This document shows positions 22,641 to 34,032 of a stretch of 64,000 nt of DNA, in pieces. Location of the stretch: assembly GCF_019320115.1 (NCBI RefSeq), contig NC_089587.1:105387158-105451157 (forward strand). Direction: 5' to 3'. The translations under genes were made by a program, and so were the position numbers. This DNA comes from Miscanthus floridulus (taxonomy: Eukaryota; Streptophyta; Magnoliopsida; Poales; Poaceae). The notes under the pieces are model-generated. The model saw only the letters and a list, made by a program, of their open reading frames with translations, searched no databases and was not told where the DNA came from. The stretch's first letter is position 1; every line of letters starts with the position of its first letter.

Positions 22641-24517
22641 TCATCCACTTTTTGATGGTACCCAAACAAGTTTGGGTCCTCTCAAGTTAGGAGCAACATA
22701 CTTAGGCATAGCCTTAGTATGAGTAGCGGGATGTTTTACAATGGCAACCATAGAGATACCATTATCATCTTTCCTAAGCATAGAATCATCATCAATTAAA
22801 ATAGGCTTAGGAGTGTTACCTAGGGGACGTGAATGTGCCATGTGTCCCCTTTCCCGGCATGAGGAGCACTTTCTTTTTGCTTGAGCCTTTTCTTCCTTTC
22901 TTATGTTGTGCTTCTCATTGCCTTGCTTCTCCTTGTTTGCCTGAACCTTTTTCTCAAGCTTGTTTGGACAACCCAAAGCTAGATGACCCAATGTGTCACA
23001 ACTATAGCATCTCATGTGAGCAATCTTCTCCATTTTCTCTTCTTTGTTCTTGCTCACTTGCTTTGCATCTTGATTCATCCTTGGACGTATTGCTCTTTCT
23101 CTTGCTTTTCCACCCCTTCTGGTTTTTTTCTTCTTTATCATCAAATCACCACCATCTTTATGGTTGATCTTGATTTGCTCTTGGGGTGTCTTCTCTTGCT
23201 CAACTTGTGGCTTTGGTTGAGACTCTTCTAGTTGCTTCACCAATTGCTTGGTTGAGCACATAGAGGTGAGATGACCCCATGTGCGGCACTTGAAGCACTT
23301 AACATGCCTTAGCCTCTCTTCTTCTTTCTTCAACTTGAGCTTTTCTTTATTGGGGCAACCATTTGCAAGATGTCTCACTTCATGGCACTTGAAGCACATG
23401 AAATGAGAGAGCTTCTCTTGTTCTTGCTTCTTTATCTCTCTTTCATATCTTCTCTTGCCCCATCTTTTGCCCTTGATCTTGCTCTTGTTGAAGCCAATGC
23501 CACTTATGTCATTACGGCTTTCTTGATGATTAACTTTTCTAGTCTTAAAGCCGATGCCACTCTTGTCACCAAAGTTCCTTTGAGTCTTCAACATATGCTC
23601 AAAGGTGACTTGAGAGTTGTAGCACCTCTCTAACTTGTTGCTCGATTTCTTCACTTGTTCATTTAGCTCATTGTTCTCCTTCAAAAGGTTAGTCTCACAA
23701 GACATAGAAGTAGAACAAGTATCTAATTGTGAAGAACATGGCATTTCTAATAAATCATCACTAGAGGTGGATACATGCTTCTTGCCTATATCACAAGGGT
23801 TAGCAATAATATGTGATTGATCAATTGACCTATGTGATGAGCTCTCACTAGTTTTAGTTTTTCCATTGGAAAGCTCCTTAGTGAGAAAAGCATTGTCTTG
23901 TACTAGGTTATCATGAGCAACACTAAGTTACTCATGAGCCAATTTTAGCTCCTCATGTGAACAAGTAGTAACATAAAGTAGATGCTTTTGTTGTTCACGT
24001 GTGTTCTTTAGAAAAGAGTTTTCATTTTTCAATTTCTCAGTTTTAGCTTTCTCATTTTCTAAAGATATGGTCATGCTAGCAAGTCTACTCACAAGCTCAT
24101 CATATGAATCAACATGATCAACCACACTATCATTTGATACCTTAGAGTCACCTTGTGACATGAAGCAATGTGGTGATGGGCTTGTAGTGGCATCACAATC
24201 ATCATCAAAGCATGAGCCATCATCATCACCATCAAGTGTGCATGAAGTATAGTATCATCATGTGCATCACTTGAGGCATCATCATCAATCTTGTCAAGTG
24301 ATCTTGTGGTAGAAAGATCATCATCATCACTTGACCATGAGGGAAAGCAATCTTCCACAATTACCAAATTATGGTCATGCTCGACACACTCATGTGCCTC
24401 CTTCTTGGGCTCATCATCCTCATCATTGGAGACACTCCCATATATTAAGTTGAGGTACAACCAAATATCATGAGCGGTCTTCATATACATAATCACCCCA
24501 AATATGTTATCTTTCAT
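22641..24517 (-). pseudogene. gag of the gag-only copia-like element (zinc-knuckle nucleocapsid)
   Basis: Read from 24517 downward, the gene has an N-terminal piece with an acidic, Asp/Ser-rich stretch and a coiled-coil region (24161-23928, heptads such as LENEKAKTEKLKNENSFLK). The nucleocapsid part follows (23744-22641, 367 residues). That part has CX2CX4HX4C knuckles at residues 117-130, 150-163 and 246-259. A fourth at 293 has lost its last Cys (Arg instead). The C-terminus ends GPKLVWVPSKSG, typical of plant copia gag. One frameshift near 24150-24100 and one in-frame TAA (23930-23928) break the reading frame. Gag packages element RNA. This copy cannot make the full protein. Confidence 0.8.
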
Positions 24518-24781
24518 GGATTGATAGAAAATGTTTGTAGCTTAGCAATCGAGATGTAGGCATTTCTTTTGCGCTTTAGTTGCATTCTTTTTATCCAACG
24601 CATGAGAAAAGCCCACATCTACGATCCACCATATTTGGGGGGGAATGAACTTAAAATTGCATGTCATCCAATTTTTCCACCATGCAAAGTGTGTGTGCCA
24701 TCAAAAGTGTATGCACACTCAACATCTAGCCCATAAGTCGCCATCCTCTCGGGTCGGTGAAGACCACAAATGAGAGACCTA

Positions 24782-24793
24782 GCTTTGATACCA
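24782..24793 (-). other. Primer-binding site (initiator tRNA-Met)
   Basis: TGGTATCAAAGC on the minus strand begins three bases after the 5' LTR end, close to the TGGTATCAGAGC that pairs with initiator tRNA-Met in many plant copia elements. Confidence 0.8.
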
Positions 24794-24795
24794 CT

Positions 24796-27263
24796 TGTAA
24801 GGTCGAGATGGCGGACTAGAGGGGGTGAATAGTCGTTTCTAAAACTTAATCGCGTCGGCTAACCAAAATAAGTGTGGAATTAAAACTATCGGTCTAGCCA
24901 AGACTACACCCCTCTATCTATGTTCTCTAGCACCTTAAAAAGATCCTAATTAAGCATCAATGATGCCGGGCTAGCTAGAGCTCACCTAACCAATTCAAGA
25001 AGCCAGGTCACACAAACCTATGCCACTAGTACTTTAGCCAACGGGGAGCTCCTACACATGCTAGTAAACAAAAGCACAAAGCCAACTAAGCTCACTAGCG
25101 ATGCTTAATAACAAGACAACCAATGCCAAATTAGAGAGCGCAAATACTTAGCTACACAAACTAAGCAAAGTGACTAACAAGATTACGCAAACCAAATTAG
25201 TCACGCAAGGGAGCTACTTTTATGCTACACGAGCAAGAAGGTAACTAGTGAGCTATACAAGCAAACTAATTACAAGAGTAACTACACAAGCACAATGTAT
25301 ATGAAAGTAATTACAAGCTTGTGTAACAAGGATGCAAACCAACGGGAAGAACAAAGTTGACACGGTGATTTTTATCCCGAGGTTCACATGCTTGCCAACA
25401 AGCTAGTCCATGTTGTGTCAACCGCTCACTTAGTGGTTCAACGGCTAATTGGCATCACCCGCCAAGCCCGCATGTTGGGTACCGCAAGAACCTACCCCAA
25501 AAGTGAGGGTAGCTCAATGACACGCTTTACTATAGTTGCTCTTCGCGGCTCCAGCGGGGCAAGCACAATACCCCTCACAAAGCTTTTCTCCGGAGCACCG
25601 CACAAACTTATTGCGGGCTTCGATGGAGACCACCACCAAGTCATCTAGGAGGTGGCAACCTCCAAGAGTAACAAGCACCACTGGCTTACAACTCAATCAC
25701 CTAGTGCCACTTGATGCAACCTCACGATGCAATCGCACTAGAATTGCTCTCTCACACAATCGAATGATCACTATCAAGCATATGTGAGATGGAGGGCTCT
25801 CAAGCACTCTCAAGCATGGACACAAAGTCCCTCAAGGTGCTCAACTCAAGCCATGGATGAGACCACCTGCTATTTATAGCCCCATGGGCTAAACTAGCCA
25901 TTACCCCTTCACTGGGCAAATATCGGGTTGACCGGATGCGCCGGTCAGATCGACCGGACGCAGGACCTCAGCGTCCGGTCAACGGCTGGCTACCATGTCA
26001 TCCCTAGCTTTAAATATTGAGCGCCTGATCTCAATGGTCAAGTTGCGACCGGACGCAGCACAGTGTATGACCGGACGTAGGACCCCAGCGTCCGGTCACG
26101 TCCAGTAAGGTTCCACTCGTGACCGGACGTGTCCAGTCAGTCACGATCGGTCGCAGCATCAGCGTCCGGTCCTTCTCCAACTTCTCTACGTCGCCTACAT
26201 CACCGTACGTTAGCCTGACCAGACACACCCTGCCAGCGTCCGGTCACTTTCAGCGCCAGCGTCCGGTCGAAGACTGAAGCCTATGTGCTCTCTGCTGCCA
26301 CTGACCGGACGTAGGACCCCAGCGTCCGGTCACCACGTGACCAGTGTCCGGTCCACTCTATGAAACCCTATCTTTTCTGTATAGGGCGCCGATGGCACTG
26401 TCAAACTGTCCGCACTCTACGGGCGGACACTCCGCTGGTGGAGTTTTGAACCTTTCTCGCCTCTGTTCCATCGCCGAGTTGATCCACATCAACTCCAACT
26501 TTATCTCCTTTATAAATGTGCCAACACAACCAAGTGTACACCACCATATGTATGTGTGTTAGCATTTTCACAATCATTTTCTAAAGGATTAGCCACTCCA
26601 CTTGCCATGCCACTCAATCCTAGCGACGATGCAAAGTTAGATCACTCGAGTAGCACTAGTTGAACGATATGCAAACAAGTTTGCCCCTCTTGATAGTGCG
26701 GCCATCTATCCTAAACCCGGTCATAAACTTCTCTACATACCTATGACCAGTGAAATTAAATGCCCTAGGTTATACCTTTGCCTTGCGCATTCCATTCTAT
26801 CTCCTCCAATGTTGATGCAACACATGCACCAATACGATCAACAATGATATGATCCACTTCATATCATCACGTGATCATATTGGTTCATTGATCTTGACTT
26901 CACTTGCTTTTCACCGTTGCCTTCATCCATCGGCGCCAAGTCTTGCTTAAGCTTCACCGCCACGCGGTCCATCGCTCCAAAGCCTCCAACTTGCCCTTCA
27001 CGCTTGCAACCGGTCCATCAAGCCAAGTCATGTCTTGATCTTCTCCACCTTGATCACATGACTCAATGTCATGTCACATTTGCAATGAGCTCCTTCATCA
27101 TAACACGTGTGAGCTTTGCAATATCTCCAAGCCATTTTCACCTCCATGGCATATGTTGCTCACACACATGTACCTATGGACTAATCACCTGTGTATCTCA
27201 CATAAACACAATTAGTCCACCTAGGTTGTCACTCAATTACCAAAACCACACAAGGACCTTTCA
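24796..27263 (-). mobile_element. 5' LTR (2468 bp) of the gag-only element
   Basis: On the minus strand the LTR runs from TGAAAGGTCC (27263) to CGACCTTACA (24796), next to the primer-binding site. A TATA box (TATAAATA, plus positions 25871-25878) lies downstream of an array of inverted decamers GACCGGACGC / GCGTCCGGTC (25920-26370). The ORFs inside the LTR are not genes. Confidence 0.85.
25920..26370. repeat. Array of inverted GACCGGACGC / GCGTCCGGTC motifs in U3
   Basis: About a dozen copies of the decamer in both orientations occur in 450 bp. A 29-mer unit (forward motif, AGGACC-type spacer, reverse motif) appears three times, near 25954, 26069 and 26302. The array lies just upstream of the LTR TATA box with respect to minus-strand transcription. 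Confidence 0.8.
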
Positions 27264-28799
27264 CCCCCATGTGGGTTTTGGTGTGTTGATGACATCCAAA
27301 TTAGGGACTAATGTGATCTTAATGAGATATGTCGCAGCTTTTAGTCCCATGAAAGATTCAAAGAGTTGATAAAGATGAAATGGTATCCCTCAATTTGTTG
27401 AAGTTGAAAAGGCGGACGAACTCAAAGCGCTCTCCAAAGTTTTATTCTTTATTTTGAGTATAGGTTTCGCCGTACTATAAAGAGAGATGCAAGTTTAGGT
27501 GGCCTGATGAATCACCTCACGAACACTTAGCCATAGTTTGTGGACTTTTGGTAGTCGGAAGTTCCATGTGAGCTGGGAGTTCCAGCTGTCATAAGTCCCG
27601 GCGTTTGGTGCCGGAAGTCTCGGCGCTTGCTGACTTAGCCGCAGCATGCTTGCGCACCTTTGGTAGTCGGAAGTCCCGACGGGAGTCGAGAGTTCCAGGT
27701 GTCGGAAGTCCCGTCTCCCACCGGAAGTTTCGACGCTTTGGGACTTAGTCGCCTGGCTCACCATGTCTGTCGGGAGTCCCAACAGAAGCCGGAAGTCCCG
27801 GCAACTGTCGAGAGTTCCAACGACATGCGAGCAAGTCTAGTGGACTGTCTGTGTGAACAGTGTTTTACGTAGAGTCAAAAGTTCTAGAGATCTGTGTCAG
27901 AACTTCCGACGCAGATCTGAACGGTTGGATTCTACTATGAGTATAAATAGCTCTCGCCTCTCTTCTAACTGTTATCCACTCATTTATTGTTCACCAACCT
28001 TCGTCCTAAACAGCTCCCAAGCATTCAAGGCTCCCCTCTCCTCTCGCCTTTGCTCCAATCTTCGATTTCCCTAGGGTTTTGAATGAAAGGAGAGTGGATT
28101 GAGTGAGAATCACTTTGGCAAGCTTGAGCACTCAATTTCTTTGTCAAGCCAGTTGGATTTACGTCTATTACTCTTGGGTTCTTGGAACCCTAGCCGGCTA
28201 GGCGTTGCCCAAGAGCTTTTCATCTTGTGGAAGAGCGTTGGGAAGTTTGTATTACCCTCGATTTCTTAGTGGAAATCTCGAGTAACCTTTGTGGTTGCTT
28301 TGAGAGAGGCAAGGAGGTGAAAGAGACTCTGACCTTTGTGGTCAGCTCAACAACGAGGACGTAGAAGCTCCTTTGTGGGGTTGTCGAACCTCGAGATAAA
28401 TCATTGTGTCCCGCGTGCTTGTTGCTGTTGAGATTTGTGCTATCATATTTGTTCTTGTTGGTTTGTCTTCCTACCCAACTCTCCTCTTAGGGTTTGGACT
28501 CGATCTACGGAGTGGTGATCTTCCGGCGTCAAAGGAGCAGCCCCAACAATTCATCTTATCACTAGGAAGTGGGGTTGTAAGATATCTTGCACTCAAAGTT
28601 TATTTTAGCACTTGTAGTGAAATTCTCGTAGGTGCCGGAACTCCTGGCTGTTTGTGTCGGAACTTCCGTCTGCCGAAAGTTCCGATCCAAACTGTCGGGA
28701 CTTCCGACTGTCACTGACATTTGACTTTAAGATTACGTAGAATTTTTTAGATACACCTATTCACCCCCCCCCCCTCTAGGCATTGTTTAGATCCTTTCA
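27264..28799 (+). mobile_element. Copia-type LTR, probably solo (1.5 kb)
   Basis: The sequence begins CCCCCATGTGGGTTTTGGTG and ends with a C-rich run, CTCTAGGCATTG and TTTAGATCCTTTCA, the same layout as the LTR end of the neighbouring element. A TATA box (TATAAATAG, 27942-27950) follows an array of TCGGAAGTCCCG-type motifs (27541-27920). No internal region is attached on either side. Its left end abuts the LTR at 27263 without a recognisable TG terminus or target duplication, so the two LTRs may have been joined by recombination. Confidence 0.65.
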
Positions 28800-29542
28800 G
28801 CTACCCTTGTAATATTTAACCAAAAGCATAGCCTTGTAATATGTTCTATAGAACAACGTCACTGGTTAAATAAGTCATTCAAATCACATTAAGATATACC
28901 CCAAGCGTATTATACAACATAGAAGACAAGTGCATCTTAGACGACATGGACCTGTGTTAATGGTCTCTTCTATATCTTAGTGTGAACTTTGCTAAGGAGC
29001 TAAGTAGTTGTGATGGCTCCAAGGACTTTCTTAGTTTGCTTTTATAGAAGAAATTAGGTGTCAGAGGCTTGGGGTTTGGGGTTAGCATTTGCATAGGCTA
29101 AGGTTGTTGGTTTAAATTTTGTAGAGCTCAATTCATCACCTCTCTTAGTTTATTCTATATTTACAATGTTGCCCGCACCAGATCCATAGAGGACGGTATA
29201 GCTAGCGATGCCCTAGCAGTGGGCCAAGGAGGCCAGAGGCGGCAACGATTGTATCTAAGAGGGCATATAACCTGAAGGGTGGCAGTGGCGTCCTAGGTCA
29301 AGGCTCGTAGTAGCTCGAATAGGTGCCTAGACGGTCGGTGTTTTTATTTACTTTTTTTCCTTAACAAAGGCATACATAAACCATCGTCTTTGGAAACTTG
29401 GATTAACATAGGATTTGAATTCAGATGCGGGTGAGTTGCTCGCCTCTGTTAAGCATGTTTAACGGTCTCTTAAAATTGTTATTATAGTAGTGCCAGTGAG
29501 CCCACCACGGGCATCGTTGCTAGCCAAGCGTGTCCGCGCGCG
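28800..29542. other. Intergenic, nothing recognised
   Basis: No ORF with known motifs, no clear repeat and no RNA gene were seen in this stretch. Confidence 0.5.
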
Positions 29543-29800
29543 ATGGCGGCCACCCCTGTGTGCCTCGTAGCTAGGCCATGGCCATCTTCCAATTGCAACG
29601 TGCATGGCCGCGTGTCCGCAATGGCGGCGACGCTCACAGTAAGGAGACGCTACGATGTGCTTGGTGTGGTGGCCGGGGCGAGCAGGAACGACGAGATTAA
29701 GGCGGCGTGCCGGCGCTGGCAGCCGTGACGACGAGGGGTTCATCCGCATGCATGCTCGCCGTCACCCCTTGCGGATGCCAAATGCATGCGAACATTGGTT
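29543..29800 (+). pseudogene. J-domain (DnaJ) protein fragment, plastid-type
   Basis: The first 61-codon ORF begins with a Met/Ala-rich, transit-peptide-like stretch, followed by YDVLGVVAGASRNDEIKAA, which matches helices I-II of a J domain. In active proteins helix II is followed by the HPD tripeptide that stimulates Hsp70 ATPase. Here the HPD region is missing. The reading frame changes after CRRWQ, and the next recognisable block, DDEGFIRMHA, lies in another frame (from about 29724). Nothing of the protein is recognisable beyond about 29800. It is a truncated pseudogene of a small chloroplast J protein. Confidence 0.7.
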
Positions 29801-29810
29801 ACACATTAAT

Positions 29811-30630
29811 TCCGATGCACGTACAAGGGGCCGGCTACCAAAGCCACCGTACGATATGCGGGGGCAAATTTTTATAGCGTTGATTTGATGAAGGGAACAG
29901 AAGCCATGCATCGTACATCCGTACGAAGCGAGCACAGATTCTGCAAGCGATCGAGGACGGCGATACGAATCGACAGGTTTATGTTCGTTGTCGCCGGAGT
30001 TAACGCACGGCTGCACGGCCCTGCCGTGCCGTGCATGTTAAACTCGCTCTCGTCTCGCGGCGCTTTGGCTTCGCAAGGGGCAGCGTCAAGCTACATTACC
30101 CTGATTATTGCTCGGTGCTGGCCTGATACAGTAGCCGTACGTACGTATTTTGCAACTGTGTACTGAGTGATTGCTTGGTCGATCGCGGATAAGCTACAGA
30201 GGCCGGGTGCGTAAGCGTAATCGTACTCGCACGCACAGAAGGCCGTATACGTGCGTGCGTCCTGGCGGTAGTTGGTGGAGAGGCCGGCCATGTACTGCTC
30301 CGGTGATTACTCTCTGCAAATCTTGACCGTCATCTCAAAACAGCCAGCAGTAATGCAGCGTAAAACGGGATCCGTCGTACTGCCACTTTTGGTCGTTTAC
30401 GAATTATTAGTAGTACACACCATGATTATCGGTTATCACTATCAGAATAGGGAGCACCAGTGAATCTTCTCCTGGCTATCAGTCCATCCCGGCCTGCGAC
30501 AGCAGCGTACGTGTGCATTCTGTTATATCTGCTCTGAGAAGATGTATGGACGTAGTACTAGTATGTGGCTATGTGCTCCCTAGTTCGGTCGAGCAAACCT
30601 CTGTAGCGTGGAGACGAACATGGAGGGAAA
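29811..30630. other. Intergenic, nothing recognised
   Basis: Mixed-composition sequence with short ORFs only. No motifs, repeats or RNA genes were recognised. Confidence 0.5.
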
Positions 30631-30638
30631 GTCTTTGG

Positions 30639-31497
30639 TATACATGACCAAACCGGCCGTCCAGGCACGGGCCGCTGTGCCGGCATCCTGGGCCCAGGCA
30701 CTTTGCCCTACGGAGGCTTAACCGTGCCCCGTCGGGACCGTGCCGGCCCGAGTCGTCCACGCAGGAGGTGGATTGGCTGGGGAAGAAGATGCGCCACCGC
30801 AGCCGCCTGCAGCGCACTGCTCCGCCGCCGATGGCCGCGTGCCGCGCTCAGATGCACCGCGCCGCCGGCCACGCGCTGCTTCATCGCCACTGGCCTCGCG
30901 CAGATGCGCCGCAGCCGGCCGACGAGCCCGCCGTTGCTGTAGATGCGCCGGCACGTCGGCGGCCTGAGGCCCTCGGGGCATGGGAGGAGGGAGACGGCCT
31001 GAGGTCGTCTGGGCATCAGCGCATCTGAGGAAATGAGAGGAGGAGAGAGAGATTGAGAGAAGGAACAAGGAAGTTAGGGTTTAGTGTGTGAGAGATGCTT
31101 ATATACTGGTATCCAACGGCTCTGGTTCATTAGGTCGCATCTAACGGTGAAAAATCAACGGGCCAGATCGTGCCAGCCCATTAATCGTGCCGTGCCTGGG
31201 CCACTATCGTCCAGGCCAGTGGCGAAGCCAGAGTAAATTAGAGGGGAGTGCCTTTCTCTTATAGGTGTGAAAATTTGATCTACAACTATGGTAAAAATTT
31301 GTTCCTAATAGAGGTTTTTCAAATTTCTGTGGGTGCATAGGCACCCACAAGCTACTAAGTAGCTTCGCCCCTGGTCCAGGCACGGCACAATGACCGGGTT
31401 GTGCTAGGCACGGGCACGATGGGATGCGGGCCAAGTCGTGCTTTTTAGTGCCATGCCTGGGCCGGCCTAGCGGGCCTGGCCCAGCTGGCCATGTATA
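30639..31497. mobile_element. hAT-like non-autonomous element (859 bp)
   Basis: Inverted termini TATACATGACCA and (reverse) TATACATGGCCA are flanked by a perfect 8-bp duplication GTCTTTGG (30631-30638 and 31498-31505), the size made by hAT transposases. The subterminal parts are rich in GGCAC / CCGGCC-type motifs. The GC-rich middle gives long ORFs in several frames without recognisable domains. A smaller MITE is nested at 31217-31373. Confidence 0.75.
31217..31373. mobile_element. hAT-type MITE (157 bp) nested in the previous element
   Basis: Termini CAGTGGCGAAGC and (reverse) CAGGGGCGAAGC are flanked by a perfect 8-bp duplication GTCCAGGC (31209-31216 and 31374-31381). It lies inside the right half of the hAT-like element and so arrived later. 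Confidence 0.88.
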
Positions 31498-31505
31498 GTC
31501 TTTGG

Positions 31506-33145
31506 TTTCCATCAGTTATCATAGTCCGGACTGGCTTGTATCTGTGGGATACCTGTCGGGATACATACATGCATGTCCTAGCCGCACGCTAGGCTTAGCT
31601 CATTGAGACCGCTTGCTGTTCGGCTGATGTTTTTTATGGCTGATAAGCTGACTAAAGTTAATTTGCTAGAGGAGAAAAATATTGTAACATGGCTAATAAG
31701 CCAGGCCGATAAATTAATGTCAACAGGGCAACCTGAAGCATGTAGACCACCTTGGGAGTGGTACGATAACGACAGGCATATTTAAGACGATAGTCCTTAA
31801 ACAGTTAAACATGCTTAAACCTGTTGCAACTCGATCGCGATCTGGTCATTAAGTCTGATCTTGTCCCGTTGTCCAATCGATCTCTCGCGTCACTAGAATC
31901 GTAGGGAAGAACACGACACACAGCTAGCTGCTAATTGGCCGCTTCGTGTTTTGACCTGAGGTAGCTCCATTTCTGAATTCTGATGCAGAGATAATCTACA
32001 CCAACTGGGCATGTTCTATCGCATCGATCTTCAAAAAAAAAATGTTCTAGACATGCATTAGGTCTTTGATATAGTGCAGCTCTCGATTTACAAGAAGAGA
32101 AGGTCGCTACAACCAGGTAAAACAAGCAAAACGTTGGCCCCCTGCCAATGTACTCCTTTTGTGACCCATAAATGCACTGACTGTAGTGATCTATCAGCTC
32201 TTCTCGAGTAAAAACGTGAGGATGAAGTTAAAACATGGATCGTTATATTGGCCGAGTTGGATAAATTCACAAATATATATACTAGTTTTGTTCTCTGACA
32301 GACCTAGAGATTAAGAACCAGAAATTTCATTCGTTCTAGGCAGATGCATTTGGGAACTTCTCCCGTGACGGAGCGCGACTATCCTGCAGCTGGCATAGTC
32401 ACGTTTACACATCAACTGCAGGTCTGCAAGGCATGCAATGCAAGCTTTTGTATTTGTTTGCTGGCCGATGATGGTCCATAACACACACCTTGCTTGGCGC
32501 CGCCGTCCGCGCTGAACCATCGTATTCCCAATTCCCATGCACGGTCAGCTGGCCACACCATGCCTGCTGCCACCTTAGCTTGGCCTGTGACTCATGTCTC
32601 CGCCTTGGTCCCCTAAACAAAACCTACTCGTGTGTTACTGGATCGTGATCGACCACGTCGTTATTGTTTGCAATCTACTAGCTTCGTGAATGCAAGTTTC
32701 AGTTTGCGTATATAATAAATTCCTGATTGCTGCGATTGGCTAACATACAACAACGATTCCGAATTTAGAAGGATGTTAATCTGGATCGTCTGGGCTATAA
32801 CTGTACAAAGCAAAGAAGTTGCGGCGCACGAGGTAGTTGACCTTTAGCTCGTCGCAGGCACGATTTGAGCTCCACTACTCGATCCAGCTCGAAATGACTC
32901 AAACTAGAGCTTGCTTGGATGTGAGAGCTCGTTAGAGTTTGACAAGCTTACGCTCAAATGGCTGAGATTGTAATGAAGTCATTACATTAACGCAGCTTTT
33001 CTTCTATCTAGAGCTAAGCACAAACTTGATCGAGCTCCTTATTACATTCCAAAAAATGTTGGTCACTTTGAATTTGTTCTGGACCAAACCTTTTTAGCTT
33101 TAAAAAAATCATTGAAAATATGGTAACATCCACAATACCAAATAA
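31506..33145. other. Intergenic; one MITE relic
   Basis: No gene. Around 31608-31715 a degraded relative of the AGCCYGTTCG MITE is recognisable by its reversed core (GAGAAAAATATTGT) and a left end like GCTGTTCGGCTGATG. Confidence 0.45.
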
Positions 33146-33237
33146 TTAGACTATGAAGCCATTTCATGGTGGATTTAATCAAACTAACTTTTTAGACTAT
33201 GAAGCCATTTCATGGTGGATTTAATCAAACTAACTTG
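33146..33237. repeat. Tandem duplication, 46-bp unit
   Basis: The unit beginning TTAGACTATGAAGCCATTTC occurs twice in a row (from 33146 and from 33192) with no visible difference over about 45 bases, indicating a recent duplication. Confidence 0.85.
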
Positions 33238-33404
33238 ATGCTGCATATTTTGGTGCATCTTTTTATAAGCTTAGTCAAAGTAAAAAAAAAAGCTGTAGTT
33301 GTCAAGCATTCATTATCCGAGCTCAAATATAATGTCAGTATGTCACACATTTAGATCAAGTGCACTTGCCCAGACTCACTCTCACCGAGCAACTCGACGT
33401 GCCC

Positions 33405-33960
33405 CACTGCTACACAAAATCTTTTGCGAGGCGTTTTTAAAATGGCCTCGGAGGCGGGCGGGCCGGCTGCCCGCCTCGGTTATTCGTGACAGGGCAGCCG
33501 GCCCAGCAACCGTCTCCGTTAATACTTAACCGAGACGGGCAATGTAATATAACAGCCACGGTTAATGCCTATTAACCGAGGCGGGCATTATAACGCAATC
33601 ACCTCGGTTAATACATTAACCGAGGCAGGCATTATAACACAACCGCATCGGTTAATGCCTATTAACCGAGGCGGGCATTATAACGCAACATTAACCAAGG
33701 CGGTTGCTTCCAAATAACCGCCTCAGTTATTTAGCGTTGCGTTCAGACCTCGAGGCGCGGGCGCACATGAACGGGAGTGGGAGTGGGAGTGTCGGTCGCA
33801 GTGATAAAGCACAAATGTGTTGCGCGCTGGGATGATCCGTGTGCTACTCCACGTCAGCGATCCGGAAGCAGGGCTGGTGGACACTCGTGGCTCGACACGC
33901 ATGCAACGGAGCGGAAATAATTCTCCCTCGTCCGTCCCTCTCTCATCCGTCTCTCGTTCG

Positions 33961-34032
<72 letters not shown>

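Larger units (their letters stand above)
13033..27263 (-). mobile_element. Copia-like gag-only (TR-GAG type) retrotransposon, split by MULE-1
   Basis: On the minus strand the order is 5' LTR (27263-24796), primer-binding site, gag (24517-22641), a long non-coding stretch, polypurine tract (13222-13210) and a truncated 3' LTR (13209-13033). No protease, integrase, reverse transcriptase or RNase H motif was found in the internal part outside MULE-1. LTR elements with gag but no pol are known as TR-GAG elements and depend on a partner for replication. The two LTR pieces that can be compared differ at roughly 17 of 177 positions, so the insertion is old. The far end of the 3' LTR is missing, so no target duplication can be checked. 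Confidence 0.75.

Noticed and set aside
25920..26370. Regularly repeated decamers resembling a CRISPR-like array
   Set aside because: The repeats are short, in both orientations and irregularly spaced inside a plant LTR. There are no cas genes, and the genome is eukaryotic.
30703..31068. Several ORFs of about 80-116 codons
   Set aside because: They lie inside a non-autonomous hAT-like element with no recognisable domain. All frames are open because of GC content.
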